Source: Synechococcus sp. BSA11S
Lineage (GTDB): Bacteria; Cyanobacteriota; Cyanobacteriia; PCC-6307; Cyanobiaceae
NCBI RefSeq assembly: GCF_014224355.1
Contig: NZ_VNWP01000006.1
Location: forward strand, 62,001-126,000
Direction of reading: 5' to 3'
Length of the DNA stretch: 64,000 bases
This document shows positions 7,149-17,900 of this stretch, piece after piece. The notes below the pieces were generated by a model, which saw only the letters and a list, made by a program, of their open reading frames with translations, did not search any database and was not told the DNA's origin. Every line of letters begins with the position of its first letter. Position 1 is the stretch's first letter. The translations under genes were made by a program, and so were the position numbers.

Positions 7149-9317
7149 ATGCCCAGCTCCCCGCGTCTCGACGCCATTCAGCGCACCCAGCAACGACCGG
7201 CGGCGGCGACCGCCCCTGCGGCACCCCTGCAGGACATCTGGGCAGTTGACGTCTTCAATCTCTCCAAGATGAAGTCGTCCTTGCCAAAGGAGATCTTCAA
7301 GTCAATCCAGAAAACCATCAAGGACGGCGGCAAGCTTGATGTCTCGGTTGCCAATGTGGTGGCTCAGGCAATGAAGGACTGGGCCGTGAGCCGCGGCGCT
7401 CTGTATTACGCCCACGTTTTCTACCCCCTCACCAACTCCACCGCTGAGAAGCACGACGGTTTCATCTCCACCCAGAGTGACGGCTCCGCCATCTGTGAGT
7501 TCACCGGCAAAGTTCTTGTGCAGGGGGAGCCTGACGGCTCTTCCTTCCCCAACGGCGGCATCCGCTCCACCTTCGAGGCCCGCGGGTACACCGCCTGGGA
7601 TATCACCAGCCCTGCCTACCTGATGGCGACGCCCAATGGCGTCACCCTCTGCATCCCCACGGTCTTCGTGTCATGGACTGGCGAGGCCCTCGACAAGAAG
7701 ACCCCGCTGCTGCGCTCCAACGCAGCCATGAACAAACAGGCTCAGCGTCTGCTCAAGCTGCTGGGCAACTCCGATGTGGCTCCGGTCAACTCCAGCTGTG
7801 GCGCTGAACAGGAGTATTTCCTGGTGGACAGCGCCTTCGTGAGCCTCCGCCCCGACCTGTTGCTCTCGGGCCGCACCCTGTTCGGCAATCCGTCTGCCAA
7901 GGGTCAGCAATTCGACGACCACTACTTCGGCGCCATCCCCCAGCGGGTCCAGGTCTTCATGCAGGACGTGGAGCAGCAGATGTACAGGCTGGGTATTCCC
8001 GCCAAGACCCGCCACAACGAAGTGGCCCCCGGTCAGTTCGAGATCGCTCCCTTCTTCGAGGCGGCCAACGTGGCCACCGACCACCAGCAGCTGACGATGA
8101 CGCTGCTCAAGAACACGGCGCGAAAGCATGGCATGAACTGCCTGCTGCACGAGAAGCCCTTTGAGGGCATCAACGGTTCCGGCAAGCACGTGAACTGGTC
8201 GGTGGGCAACTCCACCCAGGGCAACCTGCTGGATCCCGGCAGCAGCCCCGAGGAGAACATGCAGTTCCTGCTGTTCTGCGGGGCCGTGATCCGCGGTGCC
8301 CACCTCTATGGCCCGCTGCTGCGTGCCGTGGTGGCCACGGCTGGCAATGATCACCGCCTGGGCGCCAATGAAGCACCTCCGGCGATCATCTCGGTCTACC
8401 TCGGCAGCCAGCTGCAGGAGGTCTACACGATGATCAAGGACGGGAATCTCGGCAGCACCGACCACGGTGGCCTGATGCAACTGGGTGTCGACACCCTGCC
8501 GGAATTCCCCAAGGATCCCGGCGACCGCAACCGCACCTCCCCCTTCGCCTTCACCGGCAACCGTTTCGAATTCAGGGCCGTGGGCTCGAATCAGTCGGTG
8601 GCTGGGCCGCTCGTGGCCATGAACACGATTCTGGCCGATTCACTCGAGTACATGTGCAACGAACTGGAGGCCAAGATGGGGGCCGGGGAGTCGCTGGAAT
8701 CGGCTGCCGCCTCGGTGCTGAAGGCCATCATGGAAGCCCACGGCAACGTCGTCTTCGGCGGCGACGGCTACTCCAGCGAATGGCACCAGATGGCTGTCAA
8801 CGAGCGAGGACTGGAGAACCTGCCGACCACCGCCGATGCCCTGCTGGTGCTGGAGCGCGACTCCGTCAAGGACCTCTTCGCCCGGATGGGTGTGCTCACA
8901 CCGGTGGAACTTCAGAGCCGCTTTGAGGTCTACGCCGAGCAATACGTGCTGGCCGTCGAGGTCGAGGCCAAGCTGGCCCTTCAGATCGCCCGCACCCAGG
9001 TGTATCCCGCGGTGATGCAGTACCTCGGAGATCTGGCCAATTCCCTGCGCTATCAGGAAGATCTGGGCCTTCCCCCCGATCGTGCGATGGCCGGACGCAT
9101 CGCCACTCTCAACCAGGAACTCCTGGCCAACTGCACGGCGCTTGAGTCGGCCCTGGCCAGTGCCCCCCACGGTTCTGCCGCCCACATGCGGCATTGCGCC
9201 GACGGCCTGCTGCCGCTGATGCACAAGATCCGGGAGGCCGTAGATGGCCTGGAGACCCTGGTCGATGACAAGGCCTGGCCGCTGCCCACTTACCAGGAGA
9301 TGCTGTTCATCCGCTGA
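7149..9317 (+). CDS. glnN: Type III glutamine synthetase
   Basis: This enzyme makes glutamine from glutamate, ammonium and ATP in the cytoplasm. GSIII is the large dodecameric form found in several cyanobacteria and Bacteroides. At 722 residues from ATG 7149 it matches the usual GSIII length. The further upstream ATG at 7059 would add 30 residues without family support. Motifs include [20 protein letters not shown] near the N-terminus, [14 protein letters not shown], the ATP-region [12 protein letters not shown], and [20 protein letters not shown]. It faces recD, with a strong hairpin between them. Expression under nitrogen limitation is expected from family knowledge. Confidence 0.97.
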   Translation: MPSSPRLDAIQRTQQRPAAATAPAAPLQDIWAVDVFNLSKMKSSLPKEIFKSIQKTIKDGGKLDVSVANVVAQAMKDWAVSRGALYYAHVFYPLTNSTAEKHDGFISTQSDGSAICEFTGKVLVQGEPDGSSFPNGGIRSTFEARGYTAWDITSPAYLMATPNGVTLCIPTVFVSWTGEALDKKTPLLRSNAAMNKQAQRLLKLLGNSDVAPVNSSCGAEQEYFLVDSAFVSLRPDLLLSGRTLFGNPSAKGQQFDDHYFGAIPQRVQVFMQDVEQQMYRLGIPAKTRHNEVAPGQFEIAPFFEAANVATDHQQLTMTLLKNTARKHGMNCLLHEKPFEGINGSGKHVNWSVGNSTQGNLLDPGSSPEENMQFLLFCGAVIRGAHLYGPLLRAVVATAGNDHRLGANEAPPAIISVYLGSQLQEVYTMIKDGNLGSTDHGGLMQLGVDTLPEFPKDPGDRNRTSPFAFTGNRFEFRAVGSNQSVAGPLVAMNTILADSLEYMCNELEAKMGAGESLESAAASVLKAIMEAHGNVVFGGDGYSSEWHQMAVNERGLENLPTTADALLVLERDSVKDLFARMGVLTPVELQSRFEVYAEQYVLAVEVEAKLALQIARTQVYPAVMQYLGDLANSLRYQEDLGLPPDRAMAGRIATLNQELLANCTALESALASAPHGSAAHMRHCADGLLPLMHKIREAVDGLETLVDDKAWPLPTYQEMLFIR

Positions 9318-9334
9318 ACCGGCTCGGCTGGCTC

Positions 9335-9356
9335 GGCTGCCCTCAGACGGGCAGCC
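9335..9356. terminator. Hairpin between convergent glnN and recD
   Basis: GGCTGCCC-TCAGAC-GGGCAGCC forms a perfect eight-base stem with a six-base loop. It starts 18 bases after the glnN stop, and the recD stop codon lies in the loop. It could end transcription in both directions. Neither side has a T-run. Confidence 0.45.
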
Positions 9357-11043
9357 ACCCCTGGCCTTCGGGGGTGATCAGCACGGCCTCCTGCCGGGCC
9401 CTGGTGAGGGCCGTGTAGAGCAGCCGCCGGTCCCAGCGGCTCTCGCTTTCCGGCATCAGCACCAGCACCTCTTGGTACTGGCTTCCCTGGGATTTGTGGA
9501 TCGTGATCGCAAAGGCCGCCTCGGCAGCGGCCATCCGGCTGGGATGAACCAGACGCGATCCGGCCATGCCCTCACTGCTGTCGTCACCAGGTTCCTGGCT
9601 TCCCCAGAACAGCAGCCTGCGCTCACCGTCAGCTTTCACCACCACCCCCACGTCACCATTGGCCAGCCCCTGCTCCGGCAGGTTGCGCTGGCAGAGCACC
9701 GGCGTTCCAGGAGGCCATCCGCCTGGTCCCCGGCTCCAGTCGGCTCCCAGAAGCTGCTGGTTCAGCCTCTCCACCCCCCAGGGCCCACGACGGGTGGGGG
9801 CCAGCACCACGCAACGCTCAAGACACTCCAGCAGCTCCCCCGCCAGCTCGTGCTGGCCGGGGGTCCAGCGGCAGGCCAGCTCAGAAAGCTGCGCCTGATG
9901 GGCCTGCAGCCGCTTGAGCAGCGCAGTGGGCCTCTGGCCTGAAGCGGAGCGCCACCAGCTGAGGTTGTCTGAGCCTCCCAGCTGGCTGAGACCCTGCAGA
10001 AATCCTGGGCCGTCACCCCGCCGCAGCCGCTCGGCCGCAAGGGCAAGGGCCCCGTCATTGCGGTAGGCGGTGGTCAGCTCGATCGCGGCGTTGCCCAGGG
10101 ATGCGCGCCGGGCCGGGGCCTGGAGTTCCTGCAGCACCGCCCCGGGTCCCACCGGAGCCAATTGTTCGGGATCTCCCACCAGCAGCAGCTGGGCTGCCGC
10201 GGGAAGGGCCTCCAGCAGGGCGGCCATCAGGGGGAGATCCAGCATCGACACCTCATCCACCACCAGCAGATCCAGCGTCAGCGGCTGCTCCCGGTTGCGC
10301 CCGAATCCGTCCCCGCGGCTTTCCAGCAGACGATGCAGGGTGGTGCAGGGGATGGCGGCCAGCTGCAAGCGCAGGGGCCGCGGCAGGCTGGAGCCAGCCA
10401 CGGTGATCGCCTGGCGCAGGCGAGCGGCGGCCTTGCCTGTGGGCGCCGCCAGGTGAATCCGCCAGGCCGGACGCTCCTCCAGCACGGCGGCCAGCATCTG
10501 CACGACGGTGCTGGTCTTGCCGGTGCCGGGTCCTCCGCCGAGCAACACCAGCCCCTGGCTGAGCAGGGCCTCCACGGCCGCCTGCTGACGGGGGTCCAGG
10601 GTGCCCCGCCGCCTGGCCCGCTCAGAGGCGGCCTGCCGGCTCTCGAGGCTCAACGGGGGCTGCACGGCACCTCTGGCCCGTTGCTCCAGCTGGGCCATGG
10701 TGGCCTCCAGCACCATCAGCCAGCGTCGCCAGCCCACGCCCCGTTCGTTGAGCACAACCGGTGAGGGGCAGTCTTCCTCCGGTGCCGACGTCTGCTCCGG
10801 TCGCTGGATCCAACCGCAACGCACCAGGGCCTGGCGGTGGCCCTCAGGCCAGTGCTCGGGGCTCTCAATGCCCTCGGGGGCAGGGCCGTCCAGCGGCAGC
10901 TGCAGGTCTCCTCGCACCAGAGCTGCGCTCAGGGCTTGGATCAGCTCTTCCAGCAGGGGATCGGCCTTCAGGCCGTAGAGCCTGGGCAGGGCTTCTGCCA
11001 GGGCAGGTCCCAGGGGGGTGAAGGGGAGCTGGTGTGGTGTCAT
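9343..11043 (-). CDS. recD: RecD, exodeoxyribonuclease V alpha subunit
   Basis: This is the 5'-3' superfamily 1B helicase subunit of RecBCD, which processes double-strand breaks for recombination. It has 566 residues. Walker A is GGGPGTGKTST at ~168-178, followed by AAPTGKAAARL, the DEXD-type box VVDEVSMLDLPL, GDPEQLAPVGPG, and the C-terminal motif AITIHKSQGSQYQEVLVLMP. The N-terminal ~150 residues are the less-conserved RecB-interaction region. The start overlaps the recB stop by four bases (ATGA), which indicates translational coupling in a recC-recB-recD operon. Confidence 0.95.
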   Translation of the reverse strand: MTPHQLPFTPLGPALAEALPRLYGLKADPLLEELIQALSAALVRGDLQLPLDGPAPEGIESPEHWPEGHRQALVRCGWIQRPEQTSAPEEDCPSPVVLNERGVGWRRWLMVLEATMAQLEQRARGAVQPPLSLESRQAASERARRRGTLDPRQQAAVEALLSQGLVLLGGGPGTGKTSTVVQMLAAVLEERPAWRIHLAAPTGKAAARLRQAITVAGSSLPRPLRLQLAAIPCTTLHRLLESRGDGFGRNREQPLTLDLLVVDEVSMLDLPLMAALLEALPAAAQLLLVGDPEQLAPVGPGAVLQELQAPARRASLGNAAIELTTAYRNDGALALAAERLRRGDGPGFLQGLSQLGGSDNLSWWRSASGQRPTALLKRLQAHQAQLSELACRWTPGQHELAGELLECLERCVVLAPTRRGPWGVERLNQQLLGADWSRGPGGWPPGTPVLCQRNLPEQGLANGDVGVVVKADGERRLLFWGSQEPGDDSSEGMAGSRLVHPSRMAAAEAAFAITIHKSQGSQYQEVLVLMPESESRWDRRLLYTALTRARQEAVLITPEGQGWLPV

Positions 11044-14000
11044 GGCTGACCCTCCCGCAGCAGAGCATCGAGGGCTTCAAGCCTCCCCAGGGGGGCCTCT
11101 TCCACGAACACTCCGGGCACCGAGAGCTCCGCCATCGTCAGGCCGGGTGGTGGGCAGATGGCACCGGGGACGCCCCGCAGGAAGATGTAGACATAGCCGC
11201 CGAGATCGCGTTCGGCGCTGTAGCCCGGCAGGCGCCAGCCCAGGTAGCGGTGCAGGGCCACCAGATAGAGATGAGCCTGCAGCGGGTAATGGTGGCTCTC
11301 CATCACAGCCGCCATGGCGGCTCGCCCGTAGTCGGTGGGCCCACAGGAGATCGGCCGGCCCTGGGGATCGCTCAGCCCCAGCCAGTTGCTTTTCCAGTCG
11401 GCCACCCACCAGCGCTCCCGTCCGTCAGCCCCCGGGGCGGTGAAGACCAGATCGATCGAACCGGTGAGAAAGCCGCGGCTGGCCACCCCCAGCCCCGCCA
11501 GACGCTTGGCATAGGCCCCGGTGAAACTCCCTTCCGGGTGTCGGCTGAACACCTGGGCCAGACCCTGGGCCCTCACCAGCGCCTCTCCTGCGGAAGCACC
11601 TGAGTCCAGGGCCAGGGGGAGATCGAAGGACATCTCGCGCAGCTGCCGCCGGGGATCCAGATCAGCCAGACGCACGTCGCCCAGGGGGCCTCCCAGGGGG
11701 GTGTGGCGGAGCTGCTCGAGAAACCGGAGGGTGGCCGGGACGTGCTCCGGCGCCAGCCCAGCACGCTCCAGCTCCCCCTCCACCAGCTCGAGATGGGCTG
11801 GGTGGTCACCGGGCAGGCGGTGGTCAACCCGCTCCAGGATGCGGTGCAGGCAATCACCGGCACCGGCACCGCGCGGGAACGCTGCCAGGGGGCCGTTCCC
11901 CCGATCCGGGTTGATGGGGGCATGTCCTTGATCGCGCCGGTCGTCGTCATCGCTGCGGGTGCGATCGCTTCCTGGGCGATCGATGGCATCGGTTTCGCGC
12001 CCCTCCTCGATGGCTTCCGGGGCCAGGGACTCCCCATGGGCGGCCTGGGTCCAGCTGGAGTAGCTGCTGCGACCCCAGCCCGAGAACAGAGACCAGCTGG
12101 GCACGGGGCCGGTGCGCAGGTTCCCGGAGGCCGCCGGGGGCTTCCAGCGCAGTTCGGCCGGCTGCTCGGCAGCGCCGCTGATCAGGGTGATCGGCAGGGA
12201 GCGCCGCTGGATCTCCCCCTCGAGCTGCTCGAGCCACTGCTGGTCGGAGTGATCGTCGTAGAGGTCGTCGTCCTGTCCCAGGGGCGGCAGGGGGCGGTCG
12301 CTGAACAGCCAGGGGATCAGGGGATTGCTGCCCTGGCCCTTCGCCGGACCGAAACCGAGCACCAGCAGCTCCCGGGCGCGGGTGAGCGCCACGTAGGCCA
12401 GCCGTTCCCGCTCCGCCGCCAGGGCGGCCTGCTCCTGCTCGGCCGCCTCCTGACCAGGTCCCCAGCGCTGATCGAGATGGACATCCAGCTGGGGCTGGCC
12501 GACGTTCGTGGGGGTCCAGCGGCGTCCTGGGGCCTTGGAGCCCCGACGGCTGGCGCTGCCCACCCCCTGCCAGAAGTAGGGACAGATCACCACGGGGAAT
12601 TCGAGACCCTTGCTGCGGTGAACCGTGACAACCCCCACTGCGGAGGTCACCGCATCACTGTGGGGCTGGTGGTTCTCCGGCACCGTTTCGGGTGGGTGCA
12701 GCCGCCGCCGCCGCAACCAGTCGGCGATGGCGGCGGCCCCGAGCTGCTGCTGGTGCAGTCGCTCCTGCACCAGTTCGGCGCATTGCTGCAGGTCAGCCAG
12801 CCAGCGCCCGTTCAGGGAGAGACGGGCCAGCTGGTCGCTGCGCAGCAGCCGCCCCAGGGTGGCGAGCAGTCCGTCGCCGGGCAGGCGCTCGGCGAGGCGG
12901 GCCAGCTGGCCGGAGAGGTGATCCCACTCCTGGCTGCCGGTGCTCTCCAGCTGCTGGGGACTCCAGCCCAGCAGGGGGGAGGCGGCCAGCAGCCGCAGCC
13001 GCGCTCCGCTGCCCGGTTCGGCGAGGGCATCGAGCAACCGCTGCAGCAGGGTGGCCCCCTCTCCGGCGAACACATCCCCCTGGCTGAGCAGGCGGCTGGC
13101 CAGGCCACGCCGCTCCAGGCTCCTGCGCAGGTCCTCGGCCTGCTGGTGCCGGTCCACCAGCAGACAGATGTCGGAGGGCTCCAGGGGCCGGCTCCCCTCA
13201 CCTTCAGCCACCCGCCATCCGCGCAGCAGCAGATCAAGCACCAGGGCCGCCGTCCGATCACTCACGCGCTTTTCCATTGCGCCGCGGCTGGGGGGGGGCT
13301 CACCAGCAGAACGGTCGCCCCCCAGCCAGAGCAGTTGCAGGGGATGCTCCCCCGCAGGGAGGATCAGGGCCTCGCACCCGCTGGGGCGGGCGGCCCGCAG
13401 GGGGGACACCGACAGCGCCGAGCGGGGGAGGCCCGGGCTGAGCAGGCGGTTGATCGCGTCGAGCAGGGCTGGCGAGGAGCGGAAGTTGCGCGTGAGTCGG
13501 TGGTTGGCGGCGGCGCTCCTGCTGGCCGTGCGGTAGGTGTCGAGATCACCTCCCCGGAAGCGGTAGATGGCCTGTTTGGGATCTCCCACCAGCACCAGCA
13601 GCTGCCGAGGCCGGGCCCGTGGAGCTGCGAAAGCCTGGTGGAGGATGCGCCACTGGAGGGGATCGGTGTCCTGGAACTCATCGATCAGTGCCGCCCCGTA
13701 GCGCTGGGAGATGGCTTCGATCAGGCCAGGCCGGAGGGTCCCGTCGTCGCCGGGATCCAGGCCAAGCAGCAGGTCTCCGTAGCTCATGCGGCCTCCCCGC
13801 TGACGTCGCCGTGCCAGCTCGGCCCGGCCCCAGTGGCAGAAATGGCTCAGTACCGACTCGGCCGCACCGTCCACCAGGGCAGCCGCGGCCTCCAGCAACG
13901 GGCGTTCGGGCAGCCGTGGCCGCGGACCCTCCAGCGCGGCCGCCGCCTCGCTGACCGGTCCCGGATGGAAGTAGTCGGGAATCCAGCTGGTCCTGTCCTC

Positions 14001-14909
14001 CAGCAGCTCGGCGTAGGAGCCCGGACACGGCTGAGCCTGCAGCCAGGTGCCCAGCTGCTGGGCGCGTTTGAGGCGGGGCTTGGCGCTGTAGGAGCCCTTG
14101 CTCTTGATTCCGGCCTGCTTGCGCTCGCTCGCCGCGGCGCAGAGGGCCTGCTCCAAGGCCTCGCCCCGCTGGTCCCAGAGGGCCTGAAAACGGCGCCAGT
14201 CAGCCTCCCACTGGCTCAGCCACTGGGGCGGCAGGGGGCTCTCGGGGTCCCAGCCCTCCGGCAGCTCCGGGCTGGCCAGGGTCGGATCTCCCTCGAGCAT
14301 CGCCAGCAGCGTCTTGAGCGCCGAAATCCGCACCCCCCGGCCGATCAGTCCCTTGAGGGCGTGGGCCGGCAGGGGCAGCACCTGCTGCTGCCAGTAGTCG
14401 TGGACCACCTGCTCCTGCAGCAGCGCCCCGTCGTTCTCCAGCTCCAGCTCCGGAGTCAGGCCCGCCTCCAGGGCCTGGCGCTGCAGGCTGCGGTGGCAGA
14501 ACCCGTGGATCGTGGTGATGTCGGCGGAGCCCAGCTCCTCCAGCGCCAGCAGCAGCTGGGCGCGCAGACGCTCCTGCCCCTCGGCCGGAACCTGCGCCAG
14601 CCACTCCCTCAGCTCCTGATCGAGCCCCTCGTGGCCGGCCGGATCAGGGGCCTGGAGCAGCAGCTGGGCCTGCTGCAGCCTCCGGCCGATCCGATCCCTG
14701 AGTTCGGCGGCCGCGGCATTGGTGAAGGTGACCACCAGCAGGGATCGCAGGGACAGCTGCCGCTCCCCCACCAGCCGCAGCACCAGATGGGCGAGGGTGA
14801 AGGTCTTGCCGGTTCCGGCACTGGCCTCGATCAGGTGCACCCCGGGATCCAGCGGCAGACCGTTGGCCGCCAGCTCCGCCGGCTGGGCTGTGGCGCTGGC
14901 GCTGGTCAT
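11040..14909 (-). CDS. recB: RecB, exodeoxyribonuclease V beta subunit
   Basis: This 1289-residue protein is the 3'-5' UvrD-like helicase plus nuclease of RecBCD. The N-terminus has Walker A IEASAGTGKTFTLAHL. Later motifs are TTIHGFCHRSL, ALIDEFQDTDPLQW, LVLVGDPKQAIYRFRGGD, TVHRSKGLEFPVVICP and LAYVALTRARELLVLG. The C-terminal RecB-family nuclease core is intact (GSIDLVF followed by WWVADWKSN, then a downstream LYLVALHRYL segment). Length and motif order are normal, so the enzyme is probably active. It overlaps recC and recD by four bases on each side. Confidence 0.96.
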   Translation of the reverse strand: MTSASATAQPAELAANGLPLDPGVHLIEASAGTGKTFTLAHLVLRLVGERQLSLRSLLVVTFTNAAAAELRDRIGRRLQQAQLLLQAPDPAGHEGLDQELREWLAQVPAEGQERLRAQLLLALEELGSADITTIHGFCHRSLQRQALEAGLTPELELENDGALLQEQVVHDYWQQQVLPLPAHALKGLIGRGVRISALKTLLAMLEGDPTLASPELPEGWDPESPLPPQWLSQWEADWRRFQALWDQRGEALEQALCAAASERKQAGIKSKGSYSAKPRLKRAQQLGTWLQAQPCPGSYAELLEDRTSWIPDYFHPGPVSEAAAALEGPRPRLPERPLLEAAAALVDGAAESVLSHFCHWGRAELARRRQRGGRMSYGDLLLGLDPGDDGTLRPGLIEAISQRYGAALIDEFQDTDPLQWRILHQAFAAPRARPRQLLVLVGDPKQAIYRFRGGDLDTYRTASRSAAANHRLTRNFRSSPALLDAINRLLSPGLPRSALSVSPLRAARPSGCEALILPAGEHPLQLLWLGGDRSAGEPPPSRGAMEKRVSDRTAALVLDLLLRGWRVAEGEGSRPLEPSDICLLVDRHQQAEDLRRSLERRGLASRLLSQGDVFAGEGATLLQRLLDALAEPGSGARLRLLAASPLLGWSPQQLESTGSQEWDHLSGQLARLAERLPGDGLLATLGRLLRSDQLARLSLNGRWLADLQQCAELVQERLHQQQLGAAAIADWLRRRRLHPPETVPENHQPHSDAVTSAVGVVTVHRSKGLEFPVVICPYFWQGVGSASRRGSKAPGRRWTPTNVGQPQLDVHLDQRWGPGQEAAEQEQAALAAERERLAYVALTRARELLVLGFGPAKGQGSNPLIPWLFSDRPLPPLGQDDDLYDDHSDQQWLEQLEGEIQRRSLPITLISGAAEQPAELRWKPPAASGNLRTGPVPSWSLFSGWGRSSYSSWTQAAHGESLAPEAIEEGRETDAIDRPGSDRTRSDDDDRRDQGHAPINPDRGNGPLAAFPRGAGAGDCLHRILERVDHRLPGDHPAHLELVEGELERAGLAPEHVPATLRFLEQLRHTPLGGPLGDVRLADLDPRRQLREMSFDLPLALDSGASAGEALVRAQGLAQVFSRHPEGSFTGAYAKRLAGLGVASRGFLTGSIDLVFTAPGADGRERWWVADWKSNWLGLSDPQGRPISCGPTDYGRAAMAAVMESHHYPLQAHLYLVALHRYLGWRLPGYSAERDLGGYVYIFLRGVPGAICPPPGLTMAELSVPGVFVEEAPLGRLEALDALLREGQP

Positions 14910-17900
14910 GGCTTCAGCTGCTGCTCCAGCAGCGGTTCATGCAGGGCCAGTGCCAGGGAGGAGAACGCCCCGAAATCGCCACGCAGCAGGGATTCTCCCG
15001 GGCAGTCGCGGCCGAAGCTGAGGGCCATCGCTTCCTGCAGTCGTTCCCCGTCCGTCCAGGGAGGAACTCCTTCCCAGCGCTGGAGAGCCTTGCCGGCTCC
15101 ATCGCCGGGACGCTTGTGTTCGGCCTCGGCGTAGGCCCAGCCGGTTTCAGGGGGCACCGGCCAGCAGTGGTGGCGATGGCTTTGCCGCCAGCTCAGCAAC
15201 TGCTGCAGCTGCTCGGTGGCGGCCTCCGCCCCGATGGCCTGCAGCCCCTGCACCACCACGAAACAGTCCTTTTCGCGGGCGATCAGGATCCCCTGCCGGG
15301 GAGGATGACCGCTGGCCGTCGCCAGCAAGAGCCGCAGCCAGAGATCGAGCCGGTGGGGGGTGCGTGCCTGGGCGGTGTGAACCAGGACCAGTTGATCGCC
15401 GCGCCAGTCGAGCTCCGCCTCCAGGGGGTGGTCGAGGGGGCCGGGCTGCCAGCGATGGAGCTGGCGGCGAGGTTCCCCCAGCTGAGTCAGCAGCAGCTGA
15501 AGCGACGACCAGCGCCGGCCGAGGGCCTCCCCCTCCAGCTCGCCCGCCGTCAGGGGAGGGGCAAGGCCCCGGCCCCGCCAGATCCGGGACCAGTCGGGTG
15601 GCGTGGGGTCGTGGCCGCCGCGGGCCAGCTGGTCGCGCAACAGTCGGGAGCGCTGCCGCTCATCGAGGCTGAGGGGTTCGAGGTCCTCCACCGGGTCGGC
15701 CCACTCCCTTGGCCGCAGGCCCAGCTGCCGCAGCCAGCTGTCCTGGGGCGCCATCAGCCAGCGGCGCAGATCATCGAATGGATCGCTGCCGGGATCGTTC
15801 TCGAGCGCCTGTGACGGCTCGGGTGGTTCACGCAGGGCCAGGGGTTGAATCGGTTGTGCCGCCAAGGCCGGATCGTCGAGGCGCTGGCGGGCCTGCTGCA
15901 GCCGTTGGTCGCAGCTGGGGGCCGGCCGGTGCTCCGCAGCCAGAAAATTGCGCCGATCCAGCGGGTTCACCGGGTGCACCATCTGCAGCCCATCGAACCC
16001 CTCGCTGCCGAGATCGGCATGCAGCTGATCCAGCCACTGGCGTACCGGTGCCGGCGGCGGGAGGGGGTCGCCCCTGCGCTCATCCCGGCTGCTCCAGCAG
16101 ATCAGCAGATGATCACGGGCGGAGAGCAGAGCTTCCAGCAGCACGTAGCGGTCCTGGTCGGCCGGGTCGGGATCGCCCAGCAGGCGTTGGTGCTCCATCG
16201 GATGGAAGCTGGGTCGCTGCCGCCGGCGTGGGAACACCTCCGCGTCCAGGCCCATCAGCACGATCACCCGGTAGGGGATGGCCCGCATCGGCTCGAGGGC
16301 GCTGATCGTCAGGGCGCCGCTGCGGTGACCGAAGCGGCCGCTGTCGGCTGACAGCCGCTCCTGCAGCACCGCCGCCACCACCATGGCCGGGATCCTCAGC
16401 GAGCAGCCGGAGGCCCCCTCGCTCCAGTCGGCGATGGCCTGGTGAATCGTCGGCAGTTCCCAGGCCCGCTCGCCGCCATCGCCGAAAAGGTCCTCGAGCA
16501 GGGCCCGGAGGCAGGGGGCCCAGTCGTGGGCGGTGCGGCTGCGGCGCAGCTGGCCCAGGGCCTGCCTGAGGCCGGTGAGCAGCCGGATCCAGCGCCCCTG
16601 GCTCTCGGGTGTGCCGACCAGGGGATAGGGCGCGCAGTCGCCGATGGCCAGCCCGGGCTGATCGGGGAGCACCAGGCCCAGCAGCAGGCGATCGATCGCC
16701 CAGCTCAGGGTGTGCTGCTCGAGGCCGCCGCGCTCGCCCCCATCCAGCCCCCAGCGGAAGCCACTGGCCTGCAGCGCCCTGGTGATGGCGGCGGCCTCCT
16801 CTGGTTCCAGATCGTGGTGCTTCTGCAGAGCTGTGCTCTCGAGCAGCCCTTCCAGGCCTGAGGCGGTGAGGCGCTCACCCGCCAGGCGCAGCAGCTGGAG
16901 CAGGGTCTGGGCGATGCCGGTGTCATCGAGCTGGCTGCGGTCGGTGAGCCGCCAGGGCAGCTCCACCCCGGTGGCGTCGCTGTCGGAGAAGACCGAGGCC
17001 AGCAGGGGCGCCAGCCGGTCCACCTGGGGAGTCATGACCAGGATGTGGCGCGGCTCGAGGCTGGGGTCTGCCGCCAGCAGCTGCAGCAGGCGATCCCGCA
17101 CGATCTGCACCTGCCGCAGTGTCCCCGGGCAGGGGTGGAACTCCAGGGAGTGGTCATCCGCTGCCCGCTGCAGGGGCTGCTGCGCCGCTGGCTGGGCGAG
17201 TTGCTCCTGGATCTGCTCCAGCAGGCTCGCTCTCCGCTGGGCAGCGGCCGCCGCCGTGGCCGGCAACAGGAACAGATCACGTTCCTCTGCGCTGCCCAGC
17301 TGCCACTCCCCGGTGCCCTCCAGCAACTGCTGGTACTCACCTCCGAGGCGGCCGAAACGCGCCTCGAGCCCCGGGGTCTTCAGCAACCAGTCAAGGCCGA
17401 AGGGTTGCTCCAGGGCCAGGGCGTCCTGGAGCTCGCGGCGCCGTTCGATGCAGCGCTGCCAGAGGTCGGCACAGGGGGTGAGCAGGTAGATCTCCACCGG
17501 CACCACCAGGGCCAGGGCCTGGAGCAGCTGCACCTGCACCGGCGGGGCGCTGCTGAGTCCGAACAGGCGAAGGGGGGCGGAAATCCCCACGCCGCTGATC
17601 CGGCCCTGACGCAACTGCTCGATCAGCTCCAGCATCCTCAGCCCGAAGGGCTTCCGCTGCAGTCGATCACGCAACAGCTGGACCAGAAGGGGCTGCCAGC
17701 GCAGTGCCTCAGGCAGAGGATCTCCGAGGCTGTCCCCAGAGCCGCCCTGCCACCAGGCCTGAGCCATGGCGGGCCTGTACAGGCTGATGTCGTCGAGGGC
17801 ATCGGCGATCGCCCGTGCCAGTTGCCAGAGGGGGGCATCCAGTTCGCCCCCCTCGTCGCGGCACTCCAGCCAGCGTCGCAGCGGGGCGGCTTCGGGGACC

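Noticed and set aside
11703-15134. A 1143-codon open frame on the plus strand opposite recB and recC
   Set aside because: Its product is Gln/Gly/Leu-rich low-complexity sequence, a typical antisense shadow of a high-GC gene. recB and recC have complete family motifs on the other strand.
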